Under the pieces are notes generated by a model that had not been told where the DNA came from, did not search any database, and saw only the letters and a list, made by a program, of their open reading frames with translations. This document shows positions 53,452-64,000 of a stretch of 64,000 bases of DNA, piece after piece. How positions within the stretch are numbered: the first letter of the stretch is position 1; every line of letters starts with the position of its first letter. Origin of the DNA: a cyanobacterium PCC 7702 (lineage in GTDB: Bacteria; Cyanobacteriota; Cyanobacteriia; Cyanobacteriales; Nostocaceae). A program made the position numbers and the translations under genes. The stretch spans positions 2,430,734 to 2,494,733 of the forward strand of contig KB235926.1 in the NCBI GenBank assembly GCA_000332255.1, written 5' to 3'.

Positions 53452-53878
53452 ATGCCACCTCAGTTTTTATCACCGGGTAATGTGCTTGCACCAGGAAATT
53501 TGCGTCGAGTACATCACATCGCTTTGGATGTTATAAACATGCAGACTTCCCGGCATTTTTACGGTACTGTTTTAGGTTTGCGCGAATTAACGAAAGAAGA
53601 AGTTCCTCTAACTTTAAAAACATTAGTAGCCCAGCGTAAAGTTGCCAACTTTGTCACTCCAGACGGAACTATATTTGGAAGAATTATCACCTCCCAATCC
53701 CGATCCGGAGCACGCTTTGACGAGAGTGTATAATTTAGCCTTTTGATACTGCTGTGAAAATATCAAAGAAAATCAAATCGAAATTGCCTCCGGACCGGTA
53801 ACCCGTCCCATAGGACGTGGTGTATATTTTTACGATTCCGACGGATTGATGATAGAAATTTGTTGCGATCCGGAATAG
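53452..53878 (+). pseudogene. frameshifted VOC/glyoxalase family protein
   Basis: Remnant of a vicinal-oxygen-chelate protein. The first frame reads LRRVHHIALDVINMQTSRHF then YGTVLGLRE, with the first metal His, and runs to DGTIFG at about 53670. There the frame shifts; the continuation is EELSPPNPDPEHALTRVYNL, and a TGA follows LAF. The end ENQIEIASGPVTRPIGRGVY and DSDGLMIEICCDPE, including the last metal Glu, is intact. One frameshift, one stop and missing residues mean it should not make a working protein. Confidence 0.82.
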
Positions 53879-53924
53879 GGAGAGGGTGAAAGCGCACTGA
53901 CCATTAGCCGCACTAACAGTGACA

Positions 53925-54203
53925 ATGCAAATATATCAGGTCATCGAACAAGTCTTCAAAAAACCTCCTATTGCCCACGATCCCACCAAGCAGTCATTAA
54001 AAGCCTGGGCGATGTATTGCTTGCGAGATCGAGGTTTCAAAGTGGTATACGCTCAAAACTCGGACTTTGCCATTGAAACAAAACAAGGAGATAAACTCTA
54101 CCTGCGAGTCACAAATACTCCTGATAGCTTAGATCCTGAATTTGGTTGGATTGTTTGGGACAGCGCTAGTAAAACTGCTAGCTTTACTCCTCCTCAAACT
54201 TGA
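53925..54203 (+). CDS. small conserved hypothetical protein
   Basis: A 92-residue soluble protein starting MQIYQVIEQVFKKPPIAHDP. A helix (PTKQSLKAWAMYCLRDRG) is followed by beta strands (FKVVYAQNSDFAIETKQGDKLYLRV) and a C-terminal WIVWDSASKTASFTP. The alpha-then-beta layout slightly recalls small endonuclease-like folds, but no catalytic motif is complete and no function is assigned. A GTG at 53919 is an alternative start. It ends 15 bp from the convergent metallophosphoesterase. Confidence 0.6.
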   Translation: MQIYQVIEQVFKKPPIAHDPTKQSLKAWAMYCLRDRGFKVVYAQNSDFAIETKQGDKLYLRVTNTPDSLDPEFGWIVWDSASKTASFTPPQT

Positions 54204-54218
54204 AGAAAAACGATAAAG

Positions 54219-55784
54219 TTAAATTTCCCACGGTTGTAGTTCGCGATTGTACCATTCTCCCTGAAAGCGTTCTGCCACAAACGGTCTGATGACAAATTTG
54301 GGTGGACGACCGTCTTTGACATCGATGCGCGCGAAGGAGTAGGGAAGTCGCTTCCAAGCATCGTAACCATTGCGACCAATAAATAACAAGGAATCTGCAA
54401 CTTTACGTAAAGAAGTACCTGTGGAGTCGGGAAAAGCCTCCATTAATTCCGGACCTTGCTCGCGCTGGCGTCGGGGACGACGACCGCTACCACCGCAAAT
54501 AATGCAGTGGAGGTGGGAATCGCCGTGTCCGGTGTCTGTAGTGCGGAGATATTCCAGACAGTGGGCGTGACCGTTTAAAATTAAATCGACAAGGGGGCGT
54601 CCTTGCGTCGCACCACCAAGAGTCTGCGCCACCTCGTCCAGACACGCACGCAAACGATGGCGAACTGCTAAAGTTTGGGCCTGGTCCCACTTACTGGCTT
54701 CGGTAACGTAGGGAGGATGATGAAAATATACCACGCGTCCGCGCACTTGGTCGGTATGCCAAGATTCTATCAGTCTTTGTTTGAACCATTGTAACTGTTC
54801 AAAGTCAACGGCGGGTTCGCGGTGGGATGCTAGTTGTTTTTCAATGTCGATTTTGATTTCGTCGATTTGGTATAACTTGGCTTTGAGAGCATCGAGCTGT
54901 TCTGCGTCTTCAGGGCGATCGGGGTTGAGGCGATCGCACGCATTTAAAATCCGCATCTCCTCTTGTTCGATTTCCTGGCGACGTTTTTCTAACTGACGGC
55001 GACTTGCTTCTCCTTCTTTGGTAGCGGGTAGGGGCGATGGTTCGTTAAAAGTATTTGAGTCCAGAGCAAAAAAATCAATACCGCCGTAGCGAAAGGTATA
55101 ATAACGGTTGGGCAAGCGAGTAAAACGCCCTGGTTCGTAGCGCAAGCAACGTCCTGTTTCTGTTTTGGCACTGTAGTGCTCGTCAAGGTGAAATTCTAGC
55201 TCTTGCTGGGATTGGAATCGCTTGAGATAGTCAAGGAATGCTCTGGCAAAGGCATCTCCTTGTTCGGAACCATACCAACCAATTTCGATATTTTTGTAAC
55301 GGAACAACCGACGTAAAGGTAAGGTACTTCCTGCTAGCAACCGGTACATCAACGGTACATCGTAGTAATCGTGGTTGCCAATAACCGGTAAAATCGGAGT
55401 CAGAAAGGTGATGCGATCGTAGAAAATAGATTTGGGGTTTTCACCGCCGACAAGAAATTCTCGATAGGGTTCGATGAAATTTTCCGGATAGTACTCGCGG
55501 GAACCAACTATATAAATTACGTCTCCAGTATGCAAAACAAAACTGCATTCCTGACGGTGGGGAAGCATTAGTTCAGCGACTCGGCGTTGAGGATTGTGTC
55601 GAGTTTTCGAACCGCTATCACCGATTACCAGAAAAGAAAATTCTGGATTATCTGAATTGCCATCATCGATAACCATGCTGGTTTGATCTATTTTCCGGGA
55701 AACGATACTTGGATGCAACCAGCATACCCTTTCTTTCATCTTTTGTATTTTCACAGGTATGGGTGGATCGGAAATGAATTTCAT
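54219..55784 (-). CDS. large calcineurin-like metallophosphoesterase
   Basis: A 521-residue phosphoesterase. Motifs appear in order: VIGDSGSK near residue 53, LHTGDVIY, GNHDYYD, YFHHPPY, and LNGHAHCLE, matching a two-metal site with Asp, Asn and His ligands. Between motifs III and IV lies an insertion of about 90 residues, largely charged helices (ASRRQLEKRRQEIEQEEMRI and onward), which resembles a helical hairpin. Substrate unknown; tartrate-resistant acid-phosphatase-like members share this early GDSG motif. The frame opens with TTG at 55790; the ATG at 55784 is preferred. Confidence 0.85.
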   Translation of the reverse strand: MKFISDPPIPVKIQKMKERVCWLHPSIVSRKIDQTSMVIDDGNSDNPEFSFLVIGDSGSKTRHNPQRRVAELMLPHRQECSFVLHTGDVIYIVGSREYYPENFIEPYREFLVGGENPKSIFYDRITFLTPILPVIGNHDYYDVPLMYRLLAGSTLPLRRLFRYKNIEIGWYGSEQGDAFARAFLDYLKRFQSQQELEFHLDEHYSAKTETGRCLRYEPGRFTRLPNRYYTFRYGGIDFFALDSNTFNEPSPLPATKEGEASRRQLEKRRQEIEQEEMRILNACDRLNPDRPEDAEQLDALKAKLYQIDEIKIDIEKQLASHREPAVDFEQLQWFKQRLIESWHTDQVRGRVVYFHHPPYVTEASKWDQAQTLAVRHRLRACLDEVAQTLGGATQGRPLVDLILNGHAHCLEYLRTTDTGHGDSHLHCIICGGSGRRPRRQREQGPELMEAFPDSTGTSLRKVADSLLFIGRNGYDAWKRLPYSFARIDVKDGRPPKFVIRPFVAERFQGEWYNRELQPWEI

Positions 55785-56239
55785 TGGCAATTACTCCAGG
55801 ATGCAGAATTCTCTCAAAACGCCTGTTTTTTGCATCCCGATTGTAACTATTTCTGGTGCAGTTCCTATGGGGAAGAAAAGCAAAAACCGCTAAAAGCTGA
55901 AATTGCTTTGCAAGGAATGCAACCTGTTTGGCGCAAAGTTTGTGCCAATTTGAGGATTGGAAATGATTTTGCAAAGATCGATGTAGTAGGGGAGACCTAT
56001 CTTTCGAAACTTGGACAAAATAACCAAAAAGAATGCAACCAAGGTCGCAAAGCTAGCTGCTTGCATCAAGTCGAGGTGGAAGTTTTCTTCAACCACACTT
56101 CACAGCTAGCTAACTAGGTAGCTGCACGGCGATCGCCACTTTACTTTCTCCAGATATCCCAAATCAAGCAGTTTTGTGCTTTATAATATACGGTAAACAA
56201 ATCGAATTACCGTTGATACATGGTGGAAAGAAAAGAAAC
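55785..56239. other. intergenic region with a possible aminotransferase promoter
   Basis: No gene accepted. A consensus -10 box TATAAT lies at 56182-56187 with TG just upstream (extended -10 type), placing a start site near 56194 and favouring the aminotransferase start at 56240. A 68-codon minus-strand frame (55890-56096) with one hydrophobic helix has a GTG start and no support. Confidence 0.35.
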
Positions 56240-57430
56240 GTGACTGTTCCAAGAAAGCAAAAAATTTCTCACAAAGCATCCCAATTCACAGAGTCAGTAA
56301 TTCGAGAAATGACCAGAGTTGCACTCAAGTACGATGCTGTGAATTTAGCCCAGGGATTTCCCGATTTTCCTTGTCCACCCGAATTAAAACGAGCAGCTTG
56401 TCAGGCTGTAGAAGAAGATATTAATCAGTATGCGATTACTTGGGGAGATAAAGCTTTTCGTGAAGCCATAGCAGAAAAAGTGCGTTGGTATCTGGGTTTG
56501 CATGTTGATCCAGAACAAGAAATTACTGTTACCTGCGGTTCCACAGAAGCAATGGCTGCAGCTATACTAGCCACAGTCAATCCAGGCGAGGAAGTAATAG
56601 TATTTGAACCGTACTACGAAAATTACGGTCCGGATGCTATTTTAGCTGGTGCTACTCCTCGTTACGTACCGTTGCACCCACCCGAGTGGACATTTGACGA
56701 AACACAATTGCGTCAGGCGTTTAGCGATCGCACAAAAGCCATTATCATTAACACGCCTCACAACCCGACAGGAAAAGTATTTACTCGGGAAGAACTAAGT
56801 TTCATCGCCGAACTTTGCCAGCAGTGGGATGTCCTAGCGCTTACAGATGAAATCTACGAACACATTCTCTACGACCAAACGCAGCATGTAGCTTTAGCAA
56901 CTCTACCAGGAATGGGCGAACGAACCATTACCATCAACGGTCTTTCTAAGACCTACAGCGTCACTGGTTGGCGAATTGGTTATATTTTGGCGAATTCCCA
57001 TTTAACAGCAGCAATTCGCAAAGTTCATGATTTTCTGACCGTGGGCGCACCAGCACCCCTGCAAAGAGCGGGAGTTGCGGCGATGCAACTTCCTGCAAAC
57101 TACTACGAAGAATTAGCAAAACTTTATCACCAAAAGCGAGCTCGGATTCTACAAATTTTAGATGCAGTGGGAATACCCTACTTCCTTCCCAAGGGAGCTT
57201 ACTACGTGTTTGCCGATATCTCTGCTTTTGGTTACAAAAACGATGTGGAATTCACGGAATTTTTAATTAAAGAAATAGGTGTGGCAGTAGTTCCTGGTTC
57301 TAGCTTTTTCTCAAATGCAGATAAAGGTAAAAATTTTATCCGATTCTGTTTTAGTAAAAAACTAGAAACCCTAGCTAAAGCACAAGAACGCTTACTAAAA
57401 CTGCAAGCTATTCTACAAACTACTAGATGA
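56240..57430 (+). CDS. class I/II PLP-dependent aminotransferase
   Basis: A 396-residue fold-type I aminotransferase, in the group of methionine/kynurenine-type enzymes (YbdL/KAT-like). Signatures: NLAQGFPDFPCP, TCGSTEAMAAAI for the PLP phosphate, NTPHNPTGKVF with the ring-stacking Asn, LTDEIYEH with the PLP-contacting Asp, and the Schiff-base Lys in NGLSKTYSVTGWRIGY; a C-terminal Arg in NFIRFCFSKK binds the substrate carboxylate. The TTG at 56174 would extend the frame into the promoter, so the GTG at 56240 (MTVPRKQKISHKASQFTES) is preferred. An intrinsic terminator follows. Confidence 0.9.
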   Translation: MTVPRKQKISHKASQFTESVIREMTRVALKYDAVNLAQGFPDFPCPPELKRAACQAVEEDINQYAITWGDKAFREAIAEKVRWYLGLHVDPEQEITVTCGSTEAMAAAILATVNPGEEVIVFEPYYENYGPDAILAGATPRYVPLHPPEWTFDETQLRQAFSDRTKAIIINTPHNPTGKVFTREELSFIAELCQQWDVLALTDEIYEHILYDQTQHVALATLPGMGERTITINGLSKTYSVTGWRIGYILANSHLTAAIRKVHDFLTVGAPAPLQRAGVAAMQLPANYYEELAKLYHQKRARILQILDAVGIPYFLPKGAYYVFADISAFGYKNDVEFTEFLIKEIGVAVVPGSSFFSNADKGKNFIRFCFSKKLETLAKAQERLLKLQAILQTTR

Positions 57431-57473
57431 GCTAATATCCAATTCCTAAAAAGCAGGACAATACATATTTGGC

Positions 57474-57500
57474 AGCGAGTACTGAAATGCTCGCTTTTTT
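57474..57500 (+). terminator. intrinsic terminator of the aminotransferase gene
   Basis: Stem AGCGAG (57474-57479) with CTCGCT (57490-57495) around a 10-nt loop, followed by TTTTT. It lies 44 bp after the stop codon. Confidence 0.8.
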
Positions 57501-57606
57501 AGCCTGCGAAAAGTTAAGGATTGTTAAAAGTTCTTAAATTCCTTCGACTGTTATCTATCTTTAGGGACAAAAAGTTTGCAAACAAAAATTAATCTGCATA
57601 GGGGCA

Positions 57607-60369
<2,763 letters not shown>

Positions 60370-60449
60370 TTACACTACCTTAGTGCACCTTGTCTTTAAC
60401 AAAGCTCAGTTAATAACTTATCAAGCATTTTTGGGACTTTTATTGAACA

Positions 60450-61208
60450 TTATAATTTATAAATTTCACTTTCCCTGTGCCAATCTTCTACTTCATAAAG
60501 AAAACGTGTTTTGGCAATCAATTTTCGATTGCTAGAGGTAATTTAGACAAAAACAATATATTTTTCTTAGATTACTTGGTTTGATAAGAACCTTGACACC
60601 AATAGATAGACTTAATATTTCCCGAGCGGCTTTTTCCTCAAATAAATCACCCGTTTTATTTTCCATTAATATTATTTTTTCACCTTGGATAGTTTAAGTT
60701 TTAGTAAATTCGTAAAAGCCACGCCCGACTTTGAAATTAAAACTATTCTCTAAAACAAATGCACTAAAAATAAGTCAGTAATATACGAAAATTGTGCAAG
60801 AGTAACGTGTAGTTGTTTGTAAAAAGGATTAGCGTGAGAACGACTGAGAGCCTGGACGCCATAAACCATAATTCCTTTTTAAGCCAAATTATCAACTTCT
60901 TGCCGCCAATTCAATTTTTTTTAGGATTGTGTGCTGGTGGATGAAGAATATCATCTCCAATAAGAACTAAAGATTTTAAGGCTGTTTCTGACCAGGATAA
61001 AGTTTGAGCTTCCCAGAGTCGGTTGGACATTTTGTACAAAATTACAAATAGCATCCACATTCCCAGAAAGGTCAAATTTTTTGATGACATAAGTCGAACC
61101 TTTATCGCCATAATCACCGCGGGTATGATCCCAATTTGTATCAGAGGAATTTTCCCTATTAATTGCGTAACTGTTTATTTTATTTTCCTTGTGACTTGAG
61201 TTAAACAA
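60450..61208 (-). pseudogene. decayed VWA domain protein
   Basis: Remnant on the minus strand. Pieces in order are GDYGDKGSTYVIKKFDLSGN with VDAICNFVQNVQPT, a frameshift, EAQTLSWSETALKSLVLIGD followed by DILHPPAHNPKK, another shift, NWRQEVDNLA, a stop, KGIMVYGVQALSRSHANPFY, a deletion, and LAQFSYITDLFL, then FKVGRGFYEFTKT, a stop, EKIILMENKTGDLFEEKAAR and RKLIAKTRFLYEVEDWH. These match the second half of a cyanobacterial VWA (von Willebrand A-like) protein as I recall it; the MIDAS-bearing N-terminus is missing. Multiple stops and shifts show advanced decay. Confidence 0.78.
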
Positions 61209-61450
61209 TAATACATGCTGCCAGTGGTATAAAAACTAAAAACTACTTCGATGTTATTGCTCATTATCTCACAAAATCATTCAAATATTACTTATTAGTA
61301 ACCCAAAAACAGTCACTGTCACAATCATTTTTACAAACCTTTTTATAGAAATGATAAAAATAATAAAATTATATTAAACTTTTTCTTTTGAAATCGTGTA
61401 ATAATCAAGTTATAATCAAACTTTAAAATTAATGAGGAGCGGAAATTTTT

Positions 61451-62422
61451 ATGCAAAAACTTCCCATCATCATTGCACATCGAGGTGCGAGCGGCTATCG
61501 TCCAGAACACACACTCGCTGCTTATGAATTAGCAATTGATATAGGAGCTGATTTTATTGAATTGGACTTAGTTATCACTAAAGACGGTGTTCTCATAGCA
61601 CGTCACGAAAACGAACTTTCCGAAACAACAGATGTTGCTTTTTATCCCCAATTTGTCAATCGCCAAACCACAAAATTGATTGATGGAAAAACAAAAACTG
61701 GCTACTTTGCAGAAGATTTTACTTTAGCCGAAATTAAAATGCTAAGAGCTAAAGAAAGAATTCCCCAACTTCGTCCTCAAAATACAATTTATGACGGAAG
61801 ATTTCAAATTCCTACTTTTCAGGAAGTAATAGATTTAGTCAAGTGCAAAAGTTCGCAAACAGGTCGCGTTATTGGTATTTATCCCGAAACCAAGCATCCT
61901 ACTTACTTTCGATCTATTGGTTTACCTTTAGAAGATATTTTAATAGAAACTTTACAAATTAACGGTTATGAAGGAAGTGATGCACCAGTTTTTATTCAGT
62001 CATTTGAAGTTAGTAATCTTAAATATTTGTCTGCAAAAACTAATTTTCCCCTAGTGCAATTGCTTAACATTAACGGTCAGCCTTATGATTTGGCATTAAA
62101 GGGTGATCCGCGCTCTTATCTAGACTTAATAAAAGCAGAAGGATTAAGAGAAATATCGAACTATGCTCGAGCTGTTGGTATTCATAAGAATTTACTTATA
62201 CCTATAGATAGTAACGGTCAATTGCTATCACCAACATCCTTGATCCAGGATGCTGGTCAATTTCATTTATTAGTTCACGTCTGGACTTTTCGCAATGAAG
62301 ATTTATTCTTACCTTCCAATTTGCGAGGATGTCCCCAAAAAGAATATGAATTATTTTTTAACTTGGGTATTGATGGTGTATTTAGCGATCATCCGGATAC
62401 AGCTTTAGCTGCACGTTCCTGA
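61451..62422 (+). CDS. glycerophosphodiester phosphodiesterase
   Basis: Hydrolyses glycerophosphodiesters to glycerol 3-phosphate and an alcohol. The 323-residue TIM-barrel protein has the GDPD catalytic set: AHRGASGYRPEHTLAAY (His9-Arg10 and Glu18), ELDLVITKDGVLIARHE with the metal-binding Glu/Asp and second catalytic His, and later IYPETKHP and HVWTFRNED, ending with GIDGVFSDHPDTA. Size and insert pattern resemble GlpQ-type enzymes, but there is no signal peptide, so it is probably cytoplasmic. GAGGAG lies upstream of the ATG. The 3' end overlaps the convergent kinase gene by 18 nt. Confidence 0.93.
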   Translation: MQKLPIIIAHRGASGYRPEHTLAAYELAIDIGADFIELDLVITKDGVLIARHENELSETTDVAFYPQFVNRQTTKLIDGKTKTGYFAEDFTLAEIKMLRAKERIPQLRPQNTIYDGRFQIPTFQEVIDLVKCKSSQTGRVIGIYPETKHPTYFRSIGLPLEDILIETLQINGYEGSDAPVFIQSFEVSNLKYLSAKTNFPLVQLLNINGQPYDLALKGDPRSYLDLIKAEGLREISNYARAVGIHKNLLIPIDSNGQLLSPTSLIQDAGQFHLLVHVWTFRNEDLFLPSNLRGCPQKEYELFFNLGIDGVFSDHPDTALAARS

Positions 62423-63778
62423 GGGAATTTGAATTAAAAATTTTGTTCCCTCTGGAGAGGATACAAATTGTAATATTCCACCGTGATTTTCGGTAATGAT
62501 TTGATAACTAATTGCTAGTCCTAATCGGTTGATTTTATCCTGGGGTTTGGTTGAGAAAAAAGGTTGAAATACTTGCTCAGGATTAAGCTCTATCTTTTTT
62601 CTACTATTATTGGTAATACAGATTATTACTTGTTCTTTATCTATACTCGTAGAAATACAAATTTGAGGAGAGGAGTGGGGTTTATTATCTCCTGTAAATA
62701 TAGATTCATCTAAAGAATCGATGGCATTTACTAACAAGTTCATAAATACTTGATTTAATAGTCCTGGGTAACACTCTACTTTTGGTAAATTACCATACTG
62801 CTTGATGACTTCAATAACTGGACGCTTGGCCCTGGCTTGAAAGCGGTGCTGTAAAATCATTAAAGTTGTCTCTAATCCTTCGTGAATATCAACACACTTT
62901 TTTCTTTCTCCATCTGCTTTGGAAAAGTTCTGTAGAGATTGCATGATTCCGTAGATTTTATCAATACCCAACTTCATTGAGGAAATTAGTTTCGGTAAAT
63001 CGTCTAGGATATGAGTCAAATCCATTCCCTCTATTTTTTCTTCGATTTCACTTCCTGGTTGGGGAAATTTTTTTTGATAAAGATTGATTAAGTTAATAAG
63101 TTCTTTGACATAATTGTTGGCATGATATAAATTAGTGGAGATAAGCCCAATCGGATTGTTGACCTCATGAGCAATACCGGCTACTATCTGTCCGAGGGAA
63201 GAAGCTTTTTCGTTCTGTACTAGTTGCAGCTGAGTTTTTTGAAGTTGTTCTAAAGCCTGAGAAAGCTCTATAGTTCTTTCTTGTACTTTTTTTTCTAATT
63301 GTTGTTTTTGTTCATCTAACTCTATATTTAATCTTCGCATTTTTAAGTGTAGTTTAACTCTAGCTAACACTTCCTCTGGTTGAAAAGGTTTAGTAATGTA
63401 ATCAACTGCACCTAAATACAAGCCTTTAATTTTTTCTTCTACATCTGATAAGGATGTAATGAAAATAATTGGGATATCTTTTGTAGATGGGTCTGCTTGG
63501 AGCAAACGACAAGTTTCAAAGCCATCTAATTGTGGCATCATTATATCTAATAAAATTAAATCGGGTGGATTCCTTTTTACCTTATCAATTCCACTCAGAC
63601 CATTAACTTCAGTTAAAACTTTATAGCCAGCGTTGGTTAAAGTAGAAGACAGCACTTCTATATTGGTTGGACTGTCATCAATGATTAAGATAGTCTCACG
63701 ATTCTTATTTTTTTGTATTTGGTTTTGCCAAAATAAATTTATTTTTTTATAATTGCTGTTTGGTACTTCCAAGGACAT
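62405..63778 (-). CDS. response regulator receiver-histidine kinase fusion with degenerate ATP-binding boxes
   Basis: A 457-residue cytosolic signalling protein. The receiver domain (about 28-147) has DD at 34-35, phospho-acceptor Asp78 in LLDIMMP, Thr109 in FITS and Lys130 in TKPF. A coiled coil (150-195) leads to the H box with His204 in AGIAHEVNNP. The ATPase domain keeps an N box (NQVFMNLLVNAID, 342-354), but the G1 box (usually DNGxG) reads TNNSRKKI near 389-396, and the G2 box (GxGLGL) is KINRLGL at 415-421. Kinase activity may be weak or absent. No membrane segment or partner regulator gene is adjacent. Confidence 0.88.
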   Translation of the reverse strand: MSLEVPNSNYKKINLFWQNQIQKNKNRETILIIDDSPTNIEVLSSTLTNAGYKVLTEVNGLSGIDKVKRNPPDLILLDIMMPQLDGFETCRLLQADPSTKDIPIIFITSLSDVEEKIKGLYLGAVDYITKPFQPEEVLARVKLHLKMRRLNIELDEQKQQLEKKVQERTIELSQALEQLQKTQLQLVQNEKASSLGQIVAGIAHEVNNPIGLISTNLYHANNYVKELINLINLYQKKFPQPGSEIEEKIEGMDLTHILDDLPKLISSMKLGIDKIYGIMQSLQNFSKADGERKKCVDIHEGLETTLMILQHRFQARAKRPVIEVIKQYGNLPKVECYPGLLNQVFMNLLVNAIDSLDESIFTGDNKPHSSPQICISTSIDKEQVIICITNNSRKKIELNPEQVFQPFFSTKPQDKINRLGLAISYQIITENHGGILQFVSSPEGTKFLIQIPSGTCS

Positions 63779-63903
63779 AGGCGTTTGCTAAACAGTCTGA
63801 ATATATAATTCCCAGACGGGAACTAAAAATTAATATTCTTAGTCGTATTTGTCCTTAAGGTTAAATCTACAATTAGTAGAGTAGTGTATCTAGGAATGGA
63901 AAG

Positions 63904-64000
63904 ATGAGAGTTTGGCTAGCTTGCTTTTTAGTTTTGTTTGCTTTAGCACAATTATTTGACTGGATAGAGCAGTTGAAGCTACCGCTACCGATTTACATTT
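63904..64000 (+). CDS. small membrane protein, cut by window edge
   Basis: The frame from the ATG at 63904 reads MRVWLACFLVLFALAQLFDW and continues IEQLKLPLPIYI to the window end without a stop. It starts with a membrane helix and resembles a short conserved cyanobacterial protein of unknown function. GGAATGGAAAG before the ATG offers a fair ribosome binding site. It is divergent from the kinase gene, with a 125-bp promoter region between. Confidence 0.6.
   Translation, partial: MRVWLACFLVLFALAQLFDWIEQLKLPLPIYI

Noticed and set aside
55890-56096. 68-codon minus-strand frame with one hydrophobic helix
   Set aside because: GTG start, no ribosome binding site and no recognised family; kept only as a note in the gap entry.
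55683-56117. 144-codon plus-strand frame
   Set aside because: Begins antisense to the metallophosphoesterase N-terminus and continues through sequence rich in Cys, Asn and His with no motif or start signal.

Overview
The window is chromosomal DNA of a cyanobacterium. It holds photosynthesis genes (psbV, plastocyanin, cytochrome c6, ndhL, CP12, a Tab2-like protein, ycf23), a tRNA-Leu(UAA) gene with a group I intron, many cyanobacteria-restricted families (DUF1825, DUF3177, DUF3007), and frequent HIP1 octamers (GCGATCGC). Several small proteins are of kinds common in filamentous, heterocyst-forming lineages, so Nostocales is plausible, but the genus cannot be fixed from this sequence. There are no transposases, CRISPR arrays, phage genes or rRNAs.

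From 1 to 13 kb lie pyrF (cut by the window edge), tyrS, a class A penicillin-binding protein, small conserved proteins, cp12, a FIST sensor protein facing a metallophosphoesterase, trnL with its intron, and the ndhL-DUF3007-trpA group. From 13 to 29 kb are a ClC protein with CBS and UspA-like domains, a PmbA/TldE-like protein, Tab2-like and Ycf23 proteins, a DegT aminotransferase, a FetB-like permease, a large unknown membrane protein, a divergent pair of succinyl-CoA-synthetase-like subunits, and an ABC-2 exporter. From 29 to 42 kb are leuB, pilD, accD, an MFS transporter, a sugar-type ABC uptake operon without its ATPase, the electron-carrier group psbV-petE-petJ, and a TonB-like proline-rich protein.

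The part from 43 to 61 kb differs: five clearly decayed genes (alpha/beta hydrolase, DUF2993, VOC/glyoxalase, sucrose-phosphate-synthase-like glycosyltransferase, VWA protein) lie among intact genes (a cytochrome-b6-like protein, a CPA1 antiporter with a TrkA domain, trnE, hemerythrin, DUF2231, tex, an aminotransferase, ligA). I recognised no comparable decay before 43 kb. The right end has a glycerophosphodiester phosphodiesterase, a receiver-histidine kinase protein, and the start of a small membrane protein.

No complete new multi-gene system is obvious. The best leads are paralogs of well-known enzymes that keep the fold but lose catalytic or cofactor residues: the SucC/SucD-like pair (phospho-histidine, its partner Glu and a metal Asp all changed), the cytochrome-b6-like protein (one of four heme histidines changed), the ClC protein (gating Glu replaced by Gln), and the C-terminal kinase (both glycine boxes eroded). 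A dispersed palindromic repeat also appears to have inserted into the hydrolase pseudogene. All function calls come from reading motifs and recalling families; no database search was run.
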